Origin: Alphaproteobacteria bacterium
GTDB taxonomy: Bacteria > Pseudomonadota > Alphaproteobacteria > UBA828
NCBI GenBank assembly: GCA_022826345.1
Contig: JAJDVB010000029.1
Span: forward strand, 1-16,950
Reading direction: 5' to 3'
Length of the DNA: 16,950 bases
Position numbers and translations under genes: made by a program. The notes beneath the pieces are model-generated. The model had not been told where the DNA came from and made no database searches. It saw only the letters and a program-made list of their open reading frames with translations. Each line of letters starts with the position of its first letter. The stretch's first letter is position 1. Shown here one piece after another: positions 7,403-16,864 of the stretch.

Positions 7403-7544
7403 GCGCGTCCGTCTTTGACGGATGCGCGACAGGCCGCGACCGCGGCCCGCCGCGTTAGCGGCGCCCTCGCGGAGGCGCCGGCCGCAGGCCGGCTGCCGTG
7501 AGCGATAAAGTGAAAGAGCGTTTCCGTGTAAACGGAAACGCTCT
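7403..7544. repeat. Chain of hairpins (palindromic mosaic) between converging genes
   Basis: At least five hairpins stand almost end to end. 7403-7427: 11-bp stem with one G-T pair and a TTT loop. 7432-7447: GGCCGCG/CGCGGCC. 7449-7462: GCCGC/GCGGC. 7477-7493: GCCGGCC/GGCCGGC with loop GCA. 7515-7544: a perfect 13-bp stem. A less perfect GCGCC/GGCGC pair spans 7461-7478. No reading frame here looks coding. The last stem (AGAGCGTTTCCGT) resembles palindromes that I recall as dispersed in alphaproteobacterial genomes, so this is likely a composite interspersed repeat. Confidence 0.75.
7515..7544 (-). terminator. Probable secA terminator hairpin
   Basis: A perfect 13-bp stem (7515-7527 with 7532-7544) closes a four-base loop, 45 bases past the secA stop. 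On the minus strand it is followed by TTTCACTTTAT, an imperfect T-rich tail. On the plus strand the tail is AAGCC, so it fits secA better than yqgE. It is also the last member of the hairpin chain and could be a mobile repeat recruited as a terminator. Confidence 0.55.
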
Positions 7545-7589
7545 AAGCCGCACTCCGTTGCCTGCGGTTGCGCGGGAAAGCAGCGTCGT

Positions 7590-10388
<2,799 letters not shown>

Positions 10389-10440
10389 GGCATCATCCCG
10401 ACAGCCCACGCCCGCCGCAGCGCACCGCGGCAGTTGATGA

Positions 10441-10469
10441 GAGATAGGGAAGCCCCTCATCCCTGTCAA
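10441..10469 (-). promoter_or_regulatory. Predicted sigma70-type promoter of secA
   Basis: On the minus strand a perfect TTGACA (10464-10469) is followed by a 17-base spacer and TATCTC (10441-10446). The start point would be near 10434, giving a leader of about 46 bases before the secA ATG. A 10-bp palindrome GTGCTAGCAC (10473-10482) sits immediately upstream of the -35 box. Confidence 0.65.
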
Positions 10470-10540
10470 CGCGTGCTAGCACTTCGTCTCACTCCCCGTC
10501 TGCCTGTATGGTTGCCCCGGCCCGCCGCCAGGAGAGGTCG

Positions 10541-11776
10541 ATGACCGCGATATCCCCCCTTGCACCTGCGCGTTTCCCCGATATGCCGTCGGTCCCCGGC
10601 GTTCGGCTTGCTGCCGCCGAGGCGCGGCTGCGCTACCGGGGCCGGCCCGATCTTCTGCTCGCGTCCTTCGCGCCGGGGACGGCGGTGGCAGGCACGCTGA
10701 CCCGCTCGCACACGGCCGCGCCGCCGGTGCACTGGTGCCGCGCGCTTCTCGGGGAGGGCGATGGCTCTGCACGGGCGCTGGTGGTCAATGCGGGCAATGC
10801 CAACGCCGCGACCGGGGAGCAGGGCCACGCCGCCGTGCGTCAAACTGCCGATGCTGCCGCTGCGCTGGTGGGCTGCCGGCCGGACGAGGTTTACGTCAGC
10901 TCGACCGGCGTGATCGGGGAGCAGTTGCCGGTGGAGAAGCTGACCGCCGCGTTGAGCCCGCTTCACGCCCGCCTCGCGGACGACGCCTGGCCCGAGGCCG
11001 CCGCCGCGATCATGACCACGGACACCTTCCCCAAGGGCGCCTCGGCCACGGCCGAGATCGACGGCGTGCCGGTGGTCATCAACGGGATCGCCAAGGGCTC
11101 CGGCATGATCGCGCCCAACATGGGCACCATGCTCGCCTACGTGTTCACCGATGCGAACCTGCCGGCGGCGGTGCTGGGGCCTCTGGTCCGGCGCGGGGTG
11201 AACCGCTCGTTCAACGCCATCACGGTGGACGGCGACACCTCGACCAACGACACCTGCCTGCTCTTCGCCACCGGCGCCGCGCGGCACCGGCGGATCGGGC
11301 GGGCGGGCGACCCGCGGCTCCAAGGGTTCCGTGCCGCGCTGGAAGGCGTGCTGACCGATCTCGCCCAGCAGATCGTGCGGGACGGGGAGGGGGCCCAGAA
11401 GCTGGTCTCGATCACGGTCAGCGGTGCGGCGTCGGAGGGGGCGGCGCGCAAGCTCGGGCTCGCCATCGCCAACTCGCCGCTGGTGAAGACCGCGATCGCC
11501 GGCGAGGACCCGAATTGGGGGCGGATCGTCGCCGTGGTCGGCCGGGCCGGCGTGCCCTTCGAGCAGGAGCGGCTCTCGATCCGGCTCGGGGCTGAGCGCG
11601 CGGCCAGGGACGGCGTGGCCGATCCCGCCTTCGACGAGCCGGCGGCGGCCCGTCACATGAAGGGGCAGGAGGTCGAGATCGCCGTCGAGATCGGCGCGGG
11701 CCCCGGCACGGCGACCGTCTGGACCTGCGACCTGACCCACGGCTACATCGAGATTAATGCCGACTACCGCTCCTGA
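10541..11776 (+). CDS. argJ: Bifunctional ornithine acetyltransferase / N-acetylglutamate synthase
   Basis: A 411-residue enzyme of arginine synthesis. It moves the acetyl group from N-acetylornithine to glutamate and, in bifunctional forms, also acetylates glutamate from acetyl-CoA. The proenzyme cuts itself before a threonine. Here the site is NMGTML, giving cleavage between Gly195 and the catalytic Thr196, preceded by the conserved KGSGMIAP. NAITVDGDTSTNDTCLL and the C-terminal IEINADYRS are further hallmarks. Whether this copy is mono- or bifunctional cannot be told from sequence. The ATG at 10541 has AGGAG at 10530-10534; an upstream ATG at 10508 lacks support. A weak TATGGT (10507-10512) may be part of its promoter. 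The 3' end overlaps mutT by 20 bases. Confidence 0.97.
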   Translation: MTAISPLAPARFPDMPSVPGVRLAAAEARLRYRGRPDLLLASFAPGTAVAGTLTRSHTAAPPVHWCRALLGEGDGSARALVVNAGNANAATGEQGHAAVRQTADAAAALVGCRPDEVYVSSTGVIGEQLPVEKLTAALSPLHARLADDAWPEAAAAIMTTDTFPKGASATAEIDGVPVVINGIAKGSGMIAPNMGTMLAYVFTDANLPAAVLGPLVRRGVNRSFNAITVDGDTSTNDTCLLFATGAARHRRIGRAGDPRLQGFRAALEGVLTDLAQQIVRDGEGAQKLVSITVSGAASEGAARKLGLAIANSPLVKTAIAGEDPNWGRIVAVVGRAGVPFEQERLSIRLGAERAARDGVADPAFDEPAAARHMKGQEVEIAVEIGAGPGTATVWTCDLTHGYIEINADYRS

Positions 11777-12182
11777 AGGGGAGCTGCCGATCGTCCTCGT
11801 GGCTGCGGTCGCGCTGGTCGATGCCGACGGCCGCGTCCTGCTGGCGCGCAGGCCGCCGGGCAAGGCGATGGCGGGGCTCTGGGAGTTCCCCGGCGGCAAG
11901 CTCGCGCCCGGTGAGACACCGGAGCAGGCGCTGATCCGCGAGCTCCGCGAGGAGCTTGGCATCGACACGGAGCAGAGCTGCCTCGCGCCCCTGGCCTTTG
12001 CTTCCCACAGCTATGACGACTTCCACCTCCTCATGCCGCTCTATGTCTGCCGGATCTGGAACGGTTTTGTGACGGCGAAGGAAGGCCAGGAGCTCCGCTG
12101 GGTGCGGCCTGCGCGGCTCCGCGACTACCCGATGCCGCCAGCCGACGCGCCGCTGATCCCCGTGTTGCGCGACCTCCTTTAG
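11757..12182 (+). CDS. mutT: 8-oxo-dGTP diphosphatase (Nudix hydrolase)
   Basis: A 141-residue Nudix protein that would hydrolyse 8-oxo-dGTP to the monophosphate and so prevent A:T to C:G mutations. The Nudix box is perfect: Gly47-x5-Glu53-x7-Arg61-Glu62-Leu63-x-Glu65-Glu66-x-Gly68-Ile69. The preceding LLARRPPGKAMAGLWEFPGG is typical of MutT and MutY-type substrate binding. The length equals stand-alone MutT, with no thiamine-phosphate or MutY domain. The ATG at 11757 lies inside the end of argJ in another frame (20-base overlap), indicating translational coupling. The argJ-mutT order recurs in alphaproteobacteria, as I recall, which supports the assignment over other Nudix activities. Confidence 0.9.
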   Translation: MPTTAPEGELPIVLVAAVALVDADGRVLLARRPPGKAMAGLWEFPGGKLAPGETPEQALIRELREELGIDTEQSCLAPLAFASHSYDDFHLLMPLYVCRIWNGFVTAKEGQELRWVRPARLRDYPMPPADAPLIPVLRDLL

Positions 12183-12202
12183 CCTAACCCGGCTGTACCG
12201 CC

Positions 12203-13321
12203 ATGAAGATCGCGGCGATCGAGATCACGCGCCACCGCATTCCACTGGACCCGCCGGTGCCGGTCTCGTGGGACAGCCGGTCCCGCGAGAGCTTCACGAT
12301 CAACCTCGTTCGCGTCCGCACCGACGAGGGGTTGGAGGGCGTGGCCGCGGGCGACTCCATGGGCGGGTTCGCCGAGCACGCCGACCTGTTTCTCGGCCGC
12401 GATCCGCGCGACATCGAGCGCCATCACGCCGTGCTCGACAATCTCTGCTTTCACTACGGGCGCTGGTGGCCGCTCGACCTCGCGCTCTGGGACCTGCGCG
12501 GCAAGATCGAGGGCGAGCCGGTGTATCGCCTGCTGGGCGGCCGCGATAACCGCGTCCGGGCCTATGCCTCGACGGCGCTCCGGCGCGACGAGGCCGCGAG
12601 CCGCGAAACCGCGCAAGGGCTCGTCGCCCGGGGGTTCGAGGCTATCAAGCTGCGCTTCTCCACCGATGACTGGCGCCGGGACATCGCGCGCGCCGCTGCG
12701 GTGCGCGACGCCGTGGGTCCCGGCATCGACCTGATGGTCGATTGCAACCAGGCCTGGCGCATGTCCTGGGACACCGCGCCGCCGTGGGACCTCGCGACCG
12801 CCCGCGAGGTGGCGCACGCGCTTGCCGAGCTCGACGCCTACTGGATGGAGGAGCCGTTGCACCGGGGCGATTACGCCGGCATGGCTGCGCTCCGCGCGGA
12901 GACGGGCGTGAGGATCGCCGGCGGCGAGGTGACCCGCGAAGCCCACGAGTTCCACACCCTGATCGAGCGCGGCTGCCTCGACGTGCTGCAGCCGGACTGT
13001 GTCTTCGTCGGCGGCATCACGGGATGCGCGCGCATCGCTGCGGCTGCGCACGAGGCCGGCCTGATGTTCACGCCGCACACGTGGGGGAACGGGCTGGGGC
13101 TCCTGGCTAACGCTCACCTGACGGTGGGCACGGGCGGCGCGCCTTATATCGAATTCCCCTTCGACCCGCCGGACTGGGTGCCGGCGCGGCGCGACTTCGG
13201 CCTCAAGGAGACGATCGAGGCCGACGATGACGGCTGGCTGACGTTGCCGGATCGCCCAGGGCTCGGCGCCGAACTCGACGAGGCCGTGCTGCGCGACACG
13301 CTGATTGACGGGGCGGGATGA
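12203..13321 (+). CDS. Enolase-superfamily enzyme, mandelate racemase / muconate lactonizing group
   Basis: A 372-residue enzyme that would abstract a proton alpha to a carboxylate, with Mg2+ stabilising the enolate; the product type (racemase, dehydratase or cycloisomerase) is not readable. The N-terminal capping domain (about 1-120) is followed by a barrel with recognisable parts: Lys149-x-Arg151 (the KxK position, here KxR), metal ligands at Asp180 (MVDCNQAW), the EEP pair at 216-217 and Glu242 (AGGEV), then Asp265 and His292 (TPHTWGNG) as a likely His-Asp dyad. This layout matches mandelate-racemase-like acid sugar enzymes. The ATG at 12203 lies 20 bases after mutT and lacks a clear ribosome site, so it may depend on upstream translation. 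The amidase follows after 61 bases. Confidence 0.85.
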   Translation: MKIAAIEITRHRIPLDPPVPVSWDSRSRESFTINLVRVRTDEGLEGVAAGDSMGGFAEHADLFLGRDPRDIERHHAVLDNLCFHYGRWWPLDLALWDLRGKIEGEPVYRLLGGRDNRVRAYASTALRRDEAASRETAQGLVARGFEAIKLRFSTDDWRRDIARAAAVRDAVGPGIDLMVDCNQAWRMSWDTAPPWDLATAREVAHALAELDAYWMEEPLHRGDYAGMAALRAETGVRIAGGEVTREAHEFHTLIERGCLDVLQPDCVFVGGITGCARIAAAAHEAGLMFTPHTWGNGLGLLANAHLTVGTGGAPYIEFPFDPPDWVPARRDFGLKETIEADDDGWLTLPDRPGLGAELDEAVLRDTLIDGAG

Positions 13322-13382
13322 CACAGGTGCCTGCGCCCGCCATGATCCGCCTCTCTGTCCATGACCCCCCGAGGAGTTGCCG

Positions 13383-14786
13383 GTGACCGATGATCTCTGC
13401 TTCACGCCTGCCACCGAACTCAGCCCCCTGATCCGGCGCAAGGAGCTCTCGCCGGTCGAGCTGATCGACGCGGTGCTGGCCCGCGTCGAGGCCTGCGAGC
13501 CCCGCGTCAACGCCTTCGCGACGTTAACTGCCGAGCGGGCGCGGGAGGCCGCGCAGCGCGCGGAGGCCGCGTTGATGAAGGGCGATGCCTCGGGCGCGCT
13601 CTTCGGTCTGCCCGTCACCATCAAGGACCTGACCGAGACAGCCGGAATCCCCACCGAGCGTGGCTCCCATTCGCTCAAGGGTCACGTGCCCACGGTGGAC
13701 GCTCCGGTCATTCCGAGGCTGGAGGAGGCCGGCGCCATCATCCTCGGCAAGACCACCACCTCGGAGTTCGGCTGGTCTGGCGTGAGCCACAGCCCGCTCA
13801 CCGGCATCACGTCCAACCCGTGGAAGGAGGGCTACAGCACGGGCGCCTCCTCCGCCGGCGCCGGTGCCGCCGCGGCGGCAGGCTACGGGCCGCTGCACCA
13901 GGGCTCCGACGGCGCGGGCTCGATCCGCATGCCCTCGCACTTCAGCGGCATCTTCGGCCTGAAGCCCACGTATGGGCGGGTGCCCAATTGGCCGGTTCCG
14001 AACAACGACCAGGTCTCCCACGTCGGGCCCATGACCCGCACCGTGGGTGACTCTGCGCTGATGCTGCAGGCGATGGCCGGTCCCCACCCGTGGGATCACA
14101 CCAGCCTGGAGGCCGGACCCGCCGACTACCCCGCCAGGCTCGACGACGGGATCGCGGGCCTCAAGGTCGCCTTCAGCCCGGACCTTGGTCACGCGCGAGT
14201 TGATCCCGAGGTCGCGGCGCTGGTGCAGACCGCCGCCGAGGCGTTCCAATCGCTCGGCTGCACGGTGGAGAGCCCGGCGCTGCCCTTCGGCCCGGAGGGA
14301 CCGGAGATCATTCGCCTGCTCTGGCCGATCCATCTTCACGCCTACCGCCCGTTGCTCGACGAGTTCAAGGAGCGCATGGACCCCGGCCTGGTCGCCTGCA
14401 TCCGCGCGGCTGACGGCGTGACTGGCGCGGTCTACTTGGAGACGCGGGCGCGCAAGCTGGCCTACGTGGAGGCGGTGCATCGCTTCTTCGAGGAGTGGGA
14501 CCTGCTGCTGACGCCGGCCGTCTCCGTGGCGGCGTTCCCGGCCGAGCGGCTGCAGCCGGAGCACTGGCCGTCCCATCCGTGGGACTGGATCATGTGGGCC
14601 GAGTTCTCCTACCCCTTCAACTTCAGCCAGAACCCCGCCGCCTCGGTGCCCTGCGGCTTTACCGATGCGGGTCTCCCGGTCGGGCTGCAGATCGTGGGTA
14701 AGCGCTTCGCCGATCTCACCGTGCTCCAGGCCGCCCGCGCCTTCGAGCAGGCGCGCCCGTGGGCGGACAAGCGGCCTGCGCTCTAG
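13383..14786 (+). CDS. Amidase-signature family hydrolase
   Basis: A 467-residue serine amidohydrolase that cleaves an amide bond. The Ser-cisSer-Lys triad is visible: Lys81 (TIKDLTE), cis-Ser156 (GASSAG) and nucleophile Ser180 (GSDGAGSIR), spaced 75 and 24 apart as in fatty acid amide hydrolase. IFGLKPTYGRVP follows, as usual. The signature reads GASSAGAGAAAAAG, not the commoner GGSSGGSA. It is probably not a GatA subunit of the tRNA amidotransferase, since no gatB or gatC is next to it and the C-terminal half fits stand-alone amidases. The GTG at 13383 is supported by GAGGAG at 13371-13376; an in-frame TTG at 13377 abuts that site and is too close. It is probably read with the racemase-like gene; the substrate is unknown. 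Confidence 0.9.
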   Translation: MTDDLCFTPATELSPLIRRKELSPVELIDAVLARVEACEPRVNAFATLTAERAREAAQRAEAALMKGDASGALFGLPVTIKDLTETAGIPTERGSHSLKGHVPTVDAPVIPRLEEAGAIILGKTTTSEFGWSGVSHSPLTGITSNPWKEGYSTGASSAGAGAAAAAGYGPLHQGSDGAGSIRMPSHFSGIFGLKPTYGRVPNWPVPNNDQVSHVGPMTRTVGDSALMLQAMAGPHPWDHTSLEAGPADYPARLDDGIAGLKVAFSPDLGHARVDPEVAALVQTAAEAFQSLGCTVESPALPFGPEGPEIIRLLWPIHLHAYRPLLDEFKERMDPGLVACIRAADGVTGAVYLETRARKLAYVEAVHRFFEEWDLLLTPAVSVAAFPAERLQPEHWPSHPWDWIMWAEFSYPFNFSQNPAASVPCGFTDAGLPVGLQIVGKRFADLTVLQAARAFEQARPWADKRPAL

Positions 14787-14834
14787 CCGGCGGTAGGCGT
14801 TGGGCCAGCGCACGCAAGGCGATTACGGCGTTGC

Positions 14835-14864
14835 TTGCCGGCTCCCGGCGCCTGGGGCTATAAG
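14835..14864 (+). promoter_or_regulatory. Predicted promoter of tRNA-Pro
   Basis: TTGCCG (14835-14840), an 18-base spacer and TATAAG (14859-14864) lie about 50 bases ahead of the tRNA. A small GCCGG/CCGGC hairpin (14837-14849) overlaps the -35 region. It is the only visible candidate in the 126-bp gap after the amidase. Confidence 0.5.
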
Positions 14865-14912
14865 GAGCGCGCGCAGGGCAGGGAATTGGACTCGTCCTCG
14901 CGCGTCCTCGGT

Positions 14913-14989
14913 CGGAGTGTAGCTCAGCCTGGTAGAGCACCGTCTTCGGGAGGCGGGGGTCGGTGGTTCAAATCCACTCACTCCGACCA
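14913..14989 (+). tRNA. tRNA-Pro (anticodon CGG)
   Basis: A full 77-nt cloverleaf with encoded CCA. The acceptor CGGAGTG pairs with CACTCCG (14979-14985). The D arm is GCTC/GAGC, the anticodon stem CCGTC/GGCGG with one G-T pair, and the loop TTCGGGA. The anticodon CGG is at 14947-14949, reading codon CCG. The T arm GGTGG/CCACT encloses TTCAAAT. The discriminator is A and the CCA is at 14987-14989. Confidence 0.96.
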
Positions 14990-15041
14990 TTATATTTCAA
15001 TCACTTAGCCTCCTCCCGCACCCTTCCCCGTCGCTGAATAG

Positions 15042-15057
15042 CTGTCCAATTGGACAG
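15042..15057. repeat. Perfect 16-bp palindrome
   Basis: CTGTCCAATTGGACAG reads the same on both strands with no spacer, 52 bases past the tRNA-Pro CCA. It could be a regulator operator or a recombination site. There is no T-run, so it is not an obvious terminator. No adjacent regulator gene explains it. Confidence 0.6.
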
Positions 15058-15219
15058 AAACTCCGCAATTGGCCGGCGGGACGCGCGCCGATGCGCTCGG
15101 GCCGCGTCGCCCCCGGCCGCCTCGCGGTGCTCGCGGTAGCGCTCTGCCGGGACAAGCCGACGCTCTGCGATCGGCGCAAGCGACTTCTGGCGACGGTGGG
15201 CTAAGGCGAGGTCCGGGTC

Positions 15220-15404
15220 CTAGTAGGACTTCACGCGGCGCAAACCATCGCCTAGCTCGGCCTCCAATTCCGAAGCGAAGTCATCCAGTCTGCGTCGCAG
15301 GGCGACGATGCCGTCTTCGTCCTTATTGGCAACGTCGATTGTGAGGAAAGAGCCCACGGCTCCGCTGGCCCGGGGCTGATTTTGAACTCCTTCTGTATGG
15401 CCAC
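15220..15404 (-). pseudogene. Short coding-like frame, possibly frameshifted gene remnant
   Basis: Two overlapping minus-strand frames look like pieces of one small protein. The upstream piece starts at a GTG at 15404 with AGGAG at 15415-15419 and reads VAIQKEFKISPGPAEPW, then drifts into unlikely sequence. The downstream piece, in another frame, is open from 15408. From a GTG at 15357 it gives 45 residues to the stop at 15220, including TIDVANKDEDGIVALRRRLD and an amphipathic Glu/Leu/Arg-rich helix. By my count about 70 percent of its third codon positions are G or C. One indel between about 15345 and 15365 would join them. It could equally be a genuine 45-residue gene. I do not recognise a family. 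Confidence 0.33.
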
Positions 15405-15427
15405 CGCGCTAATTCTCCTGCGCTCTT

Positions 15428-15446
15428 GGTGACACGACGGTGACAC
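15428..15446. repeat. Direct repeat GGTGACAC
   Basis: Two identical copies of GGTGACAC (15428-15435 and 15439-15446) are spaced 11 bases apart, about one DNA turn. They lie 47 bases from the tRNA-Lys 3' end. The spacing would suit a dimeric DNA-binding protein or integrase arm sites; this is inference only. Confidence 0.4.
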
Positions 15447-15492
15447 AGCCCGCTCACGCGTCATCGATATTCCTATAACATATTGATTTTGT

Positions 15493-15568
15493 TGGTACGC
15501 CCGCCTGGACTCGAACCAGGGACCCTCTGATTAAAAGTCAGATGCTCTACCACCTGAGCTACGGGCGC
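15493..15568 (-). tRNA. tRNA-Lys (anticodon TTT)
   Basis: A 76-nt cloverleaf on the minus strand with encoded CCA (15493-15495 on plus as TGG). The acceptor GCGCCCG pairs with CGGGCGT (first pair G-T). The anticodon stem TCTGA/TCAGA closes the loop CTTTTAA, with anticodon TTT at 15533-15535. The T arm CCTGG/CCAGG encloses TTCGAGT. A strong promoter lies just upstream at 15582-15610. Confidence 0.96.
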
Positions 15569-15581
15569 GCCGCGGCGCCGA

Positions 15582-15610
15582 ACGATAGGGAGGCACCGCC
15601 GGGGGGTCAA
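15582..15610 (-). promoter_or_regulatory. Predicted promoter of tRNA-Lys
   Basis: On the minus strand TTGACC (15605-15610) and TATCGT (15582-15587) are separated by 17 bases. Transcription would start near 15575, only a few bases before the mature tRNA 5' end at 15568. Confidence 0.65.
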
Positions 15611-15694
15611 GCGGTCGTCCTTGTTCCGCCCGCCGTTCACGCTCTGGCCCCGGCCGTTTCGGCACCTGCGCCGGGGCTGTAGAGTGTCAGCGCC

Positions 15695-16861
15695 ATGACG
15701 GACGTCAAGACACCGGCTCTGCTGCCGACCGGCCTGCGCGACCTGCTGCCGCCCGAGGCGGGCGCAGAGGCCGCGCTCGCGGAAGCGCTGCTCGCCCGCT
15801 TCGCGGCGCAGGGCTACGAGCGGGTCAAGCCGCCGCTGGTCGAGTTCGAGGAGAGCATGCTGAGCGGCGCCGGCGCCGGGCTCGCGGACCAGACCTTCCG
15901 CCTGATGGACCCGGCCTCGCACCGCATGATGGCCGTGCGCAGCGATCTCACGCCGCAGATCGCGCGCATCGCAGCCTCGCGGCTCTCGCGCAGCCCCCGG
16001 CCGCTGCGCCTCAGCTACGCCGGCGAGATCCTCCGCGTGCGGGGCGGCGAGCTGCGGCCCGAGCGGCAGTTCCGCCAGGTCGGCTTCGAGCTCATCGGCA
16101 TCGGCGCCGGCGCCAGCTGCGATGCCGAGGTCATCCTGCTGGCGGCCGACGCGCTGCGCGGACTCGGGCTCGAAGGCGGTCTCTCGGTCGATCTCAACGC
16201 GCCGACCCTCGTGGCGTCGCTGCTTGCCGAGGCTGGGCTCGATGCGCACGACTCCGCCGCGCTCCGCGACGCGCTCGACCGCAAGGACGCAACCGCGGTC
16301 CAGGGCACCGACGGTACCGTCGCGGGATTGCTGGCGCCCCTGATGCGGGCCACGGGCGCGGCCGAGACCGCACTCGATGCGCTGGCGCAGCTCGTGCTGC
16401 CCGGCGCAGCGGCCGCCGCGTTGGCCCAACTGCTGGAGGTGGCGACGCTGCTGCGCGAGGCGGCGCCCGAGCTGGCGCTCACTATCGATCCCATCGAGTG
16501 GCGCGGCTTCGAGTATCACTCTGGCACGAGCTTCAGCCTGTTCGCCGGCGGCGTGCGCACCGAGCTCGGCCGCGGCGGCCGCTATTCGGTGGGCGAGGCC
16601 GATGTGGAGGCGGAGGAGGCCGCCGGCTGCACCATCTATGTCGACACTGTGCTTCGCGCCGCGCCCGCGCCGCCGGCACCGCGCCGCGTCTACCTGCCGC
16701 ACGGCACGCCGCGCGCGGACGGCGCCGCCCTCCGTGACGAAGGCTGGGTCACGATTGCGGGCCTCGCGCCAGAGGATGACTTCGCGGCGGAGGCCGCGCG
16801 GCTCGGCTGTAGCCACCTGTGGCAGGACGGCACCGCGCGCGCCCTGGCAGGAGAGGGTTAG
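15695..16861 (+). CDS. hisZ: ATP phosphoribosyltransferase regulatory subunit HisZ
   Basis: A 388-residue paralogue of histidyl-tRNA synthetase that lacks the tRNA-charging function and is needed by the short form of HisG for the first step of histidine synthesis. The class II synthetase-like core is visible: LPTGLRDLLPPEA at the N-terminus, motif 2-like LSYAGEILRVRGGELRPERQFRQVGFELIG near residues 108-137, and EWRGFEYHSGTSFSLFAGG in the C-terminal half. It lacks the full C-terminal anticodon-binding domain of HisS. hisG must lie elsewhere and should be the short form. The ATG at 15695 has a poor ribosome site; TTTCGG (15657-15662) and TAGAGT (15680-15685) form only a weak promoter candidate. 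The stop is followed after three bases by purA. Confidence 0.93.
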   Translation: MTDVKTPALLPTGLRDLLPPEAGAEAALAEALLARFAAQGYERVKPPLVEFEESMLSGAGAGLADQTFRLMDPASHRMMAVRSDLTPQIARIAASRLSRSPRPLRLSYAGEILRVRGGELRPERQFRQVGFELIGIGAGASCDAEVILLAADALRGLGLEGGLSVDLNAPTLVASLLAEAGLDAHDSAALRDALDRKDATAVQGTDGTVAGLLAPLMRATGAAETALDALAQLVLPGAAAAALAQLLEVATLLREAAPELALTIDPIEWRGFEYHSGTSFSLFAGGVRTELGRGGRYSVGEADVEAEEAAGCTIYVDTVLRAAPAPPAPRRVYLPHGTPRADGAALRDEGWVTIAGLAPEDDFAAEAARLGCSHLWQDGTARALAGEG

Positions 16862-16864
16862 CCG

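Larger units (their letters stand above)
14990..15492. other. About 500 bp between tRNA-Pro and tRNA-Lys, no firm gene
   Basis: No convincing intact gene is present. AT-rich patches lie next to both tRNA 3' ends (14989-15003 and 15464-15492), in contrast to the GC-rich surroundings. The interval holds a perfect 16-bp palindrome, a 13-base inverted repeat (GTCCTA-G-TAGGAC, 15217-15229), a direct repeat of GGTGACAC and a short broken-looking frame on the minus strand. tRNA 3' ends are common integration sites, so this may be the remnant of an excised or decayed element. No integrase is recognisable. Confidence 0.5.

Noticed and set aside
7403..7544. CRISPR array
   Set aside because: The hairpins differ in sequence and there is no constant repeat with equal-length spacers. 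No cas gene is present.
10466..11968. Minus-strand frame of about 500 residues opposite argJ and mutT
   Set aside because: Antisense shadow with Arg/Gly/His-rich composition; argJ and mutT are unambiguous.
12179..13678. Minus-strand frame of about 500 residues opposite the racemase-like and amidase genes
   Set aside because: Antisense shadow across two genes with intact catalytic motifs on the other strand.
13383..14786. GatA subunit of the tRNA-dependent amidotransferase
   Set aside because: The triad is shared by the whole amidase family. No gatB or gatC is adjacent and the signature variant differs from GatA.
13524..14813. Minus-strand frame of about 429 residues opposite the amidase
   Set aside because: It has no motifs and is biased toward Arg, Gly and Glu. 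The amidase triad on plus is clear.
15473..16816. Minus-strand frame of about 447 residues covering hisZ antisense and the tRNA-Lys gene
   Set aside because: It translates straight through a tRNA and opposite hisZ, so it cannot be a normal gene.
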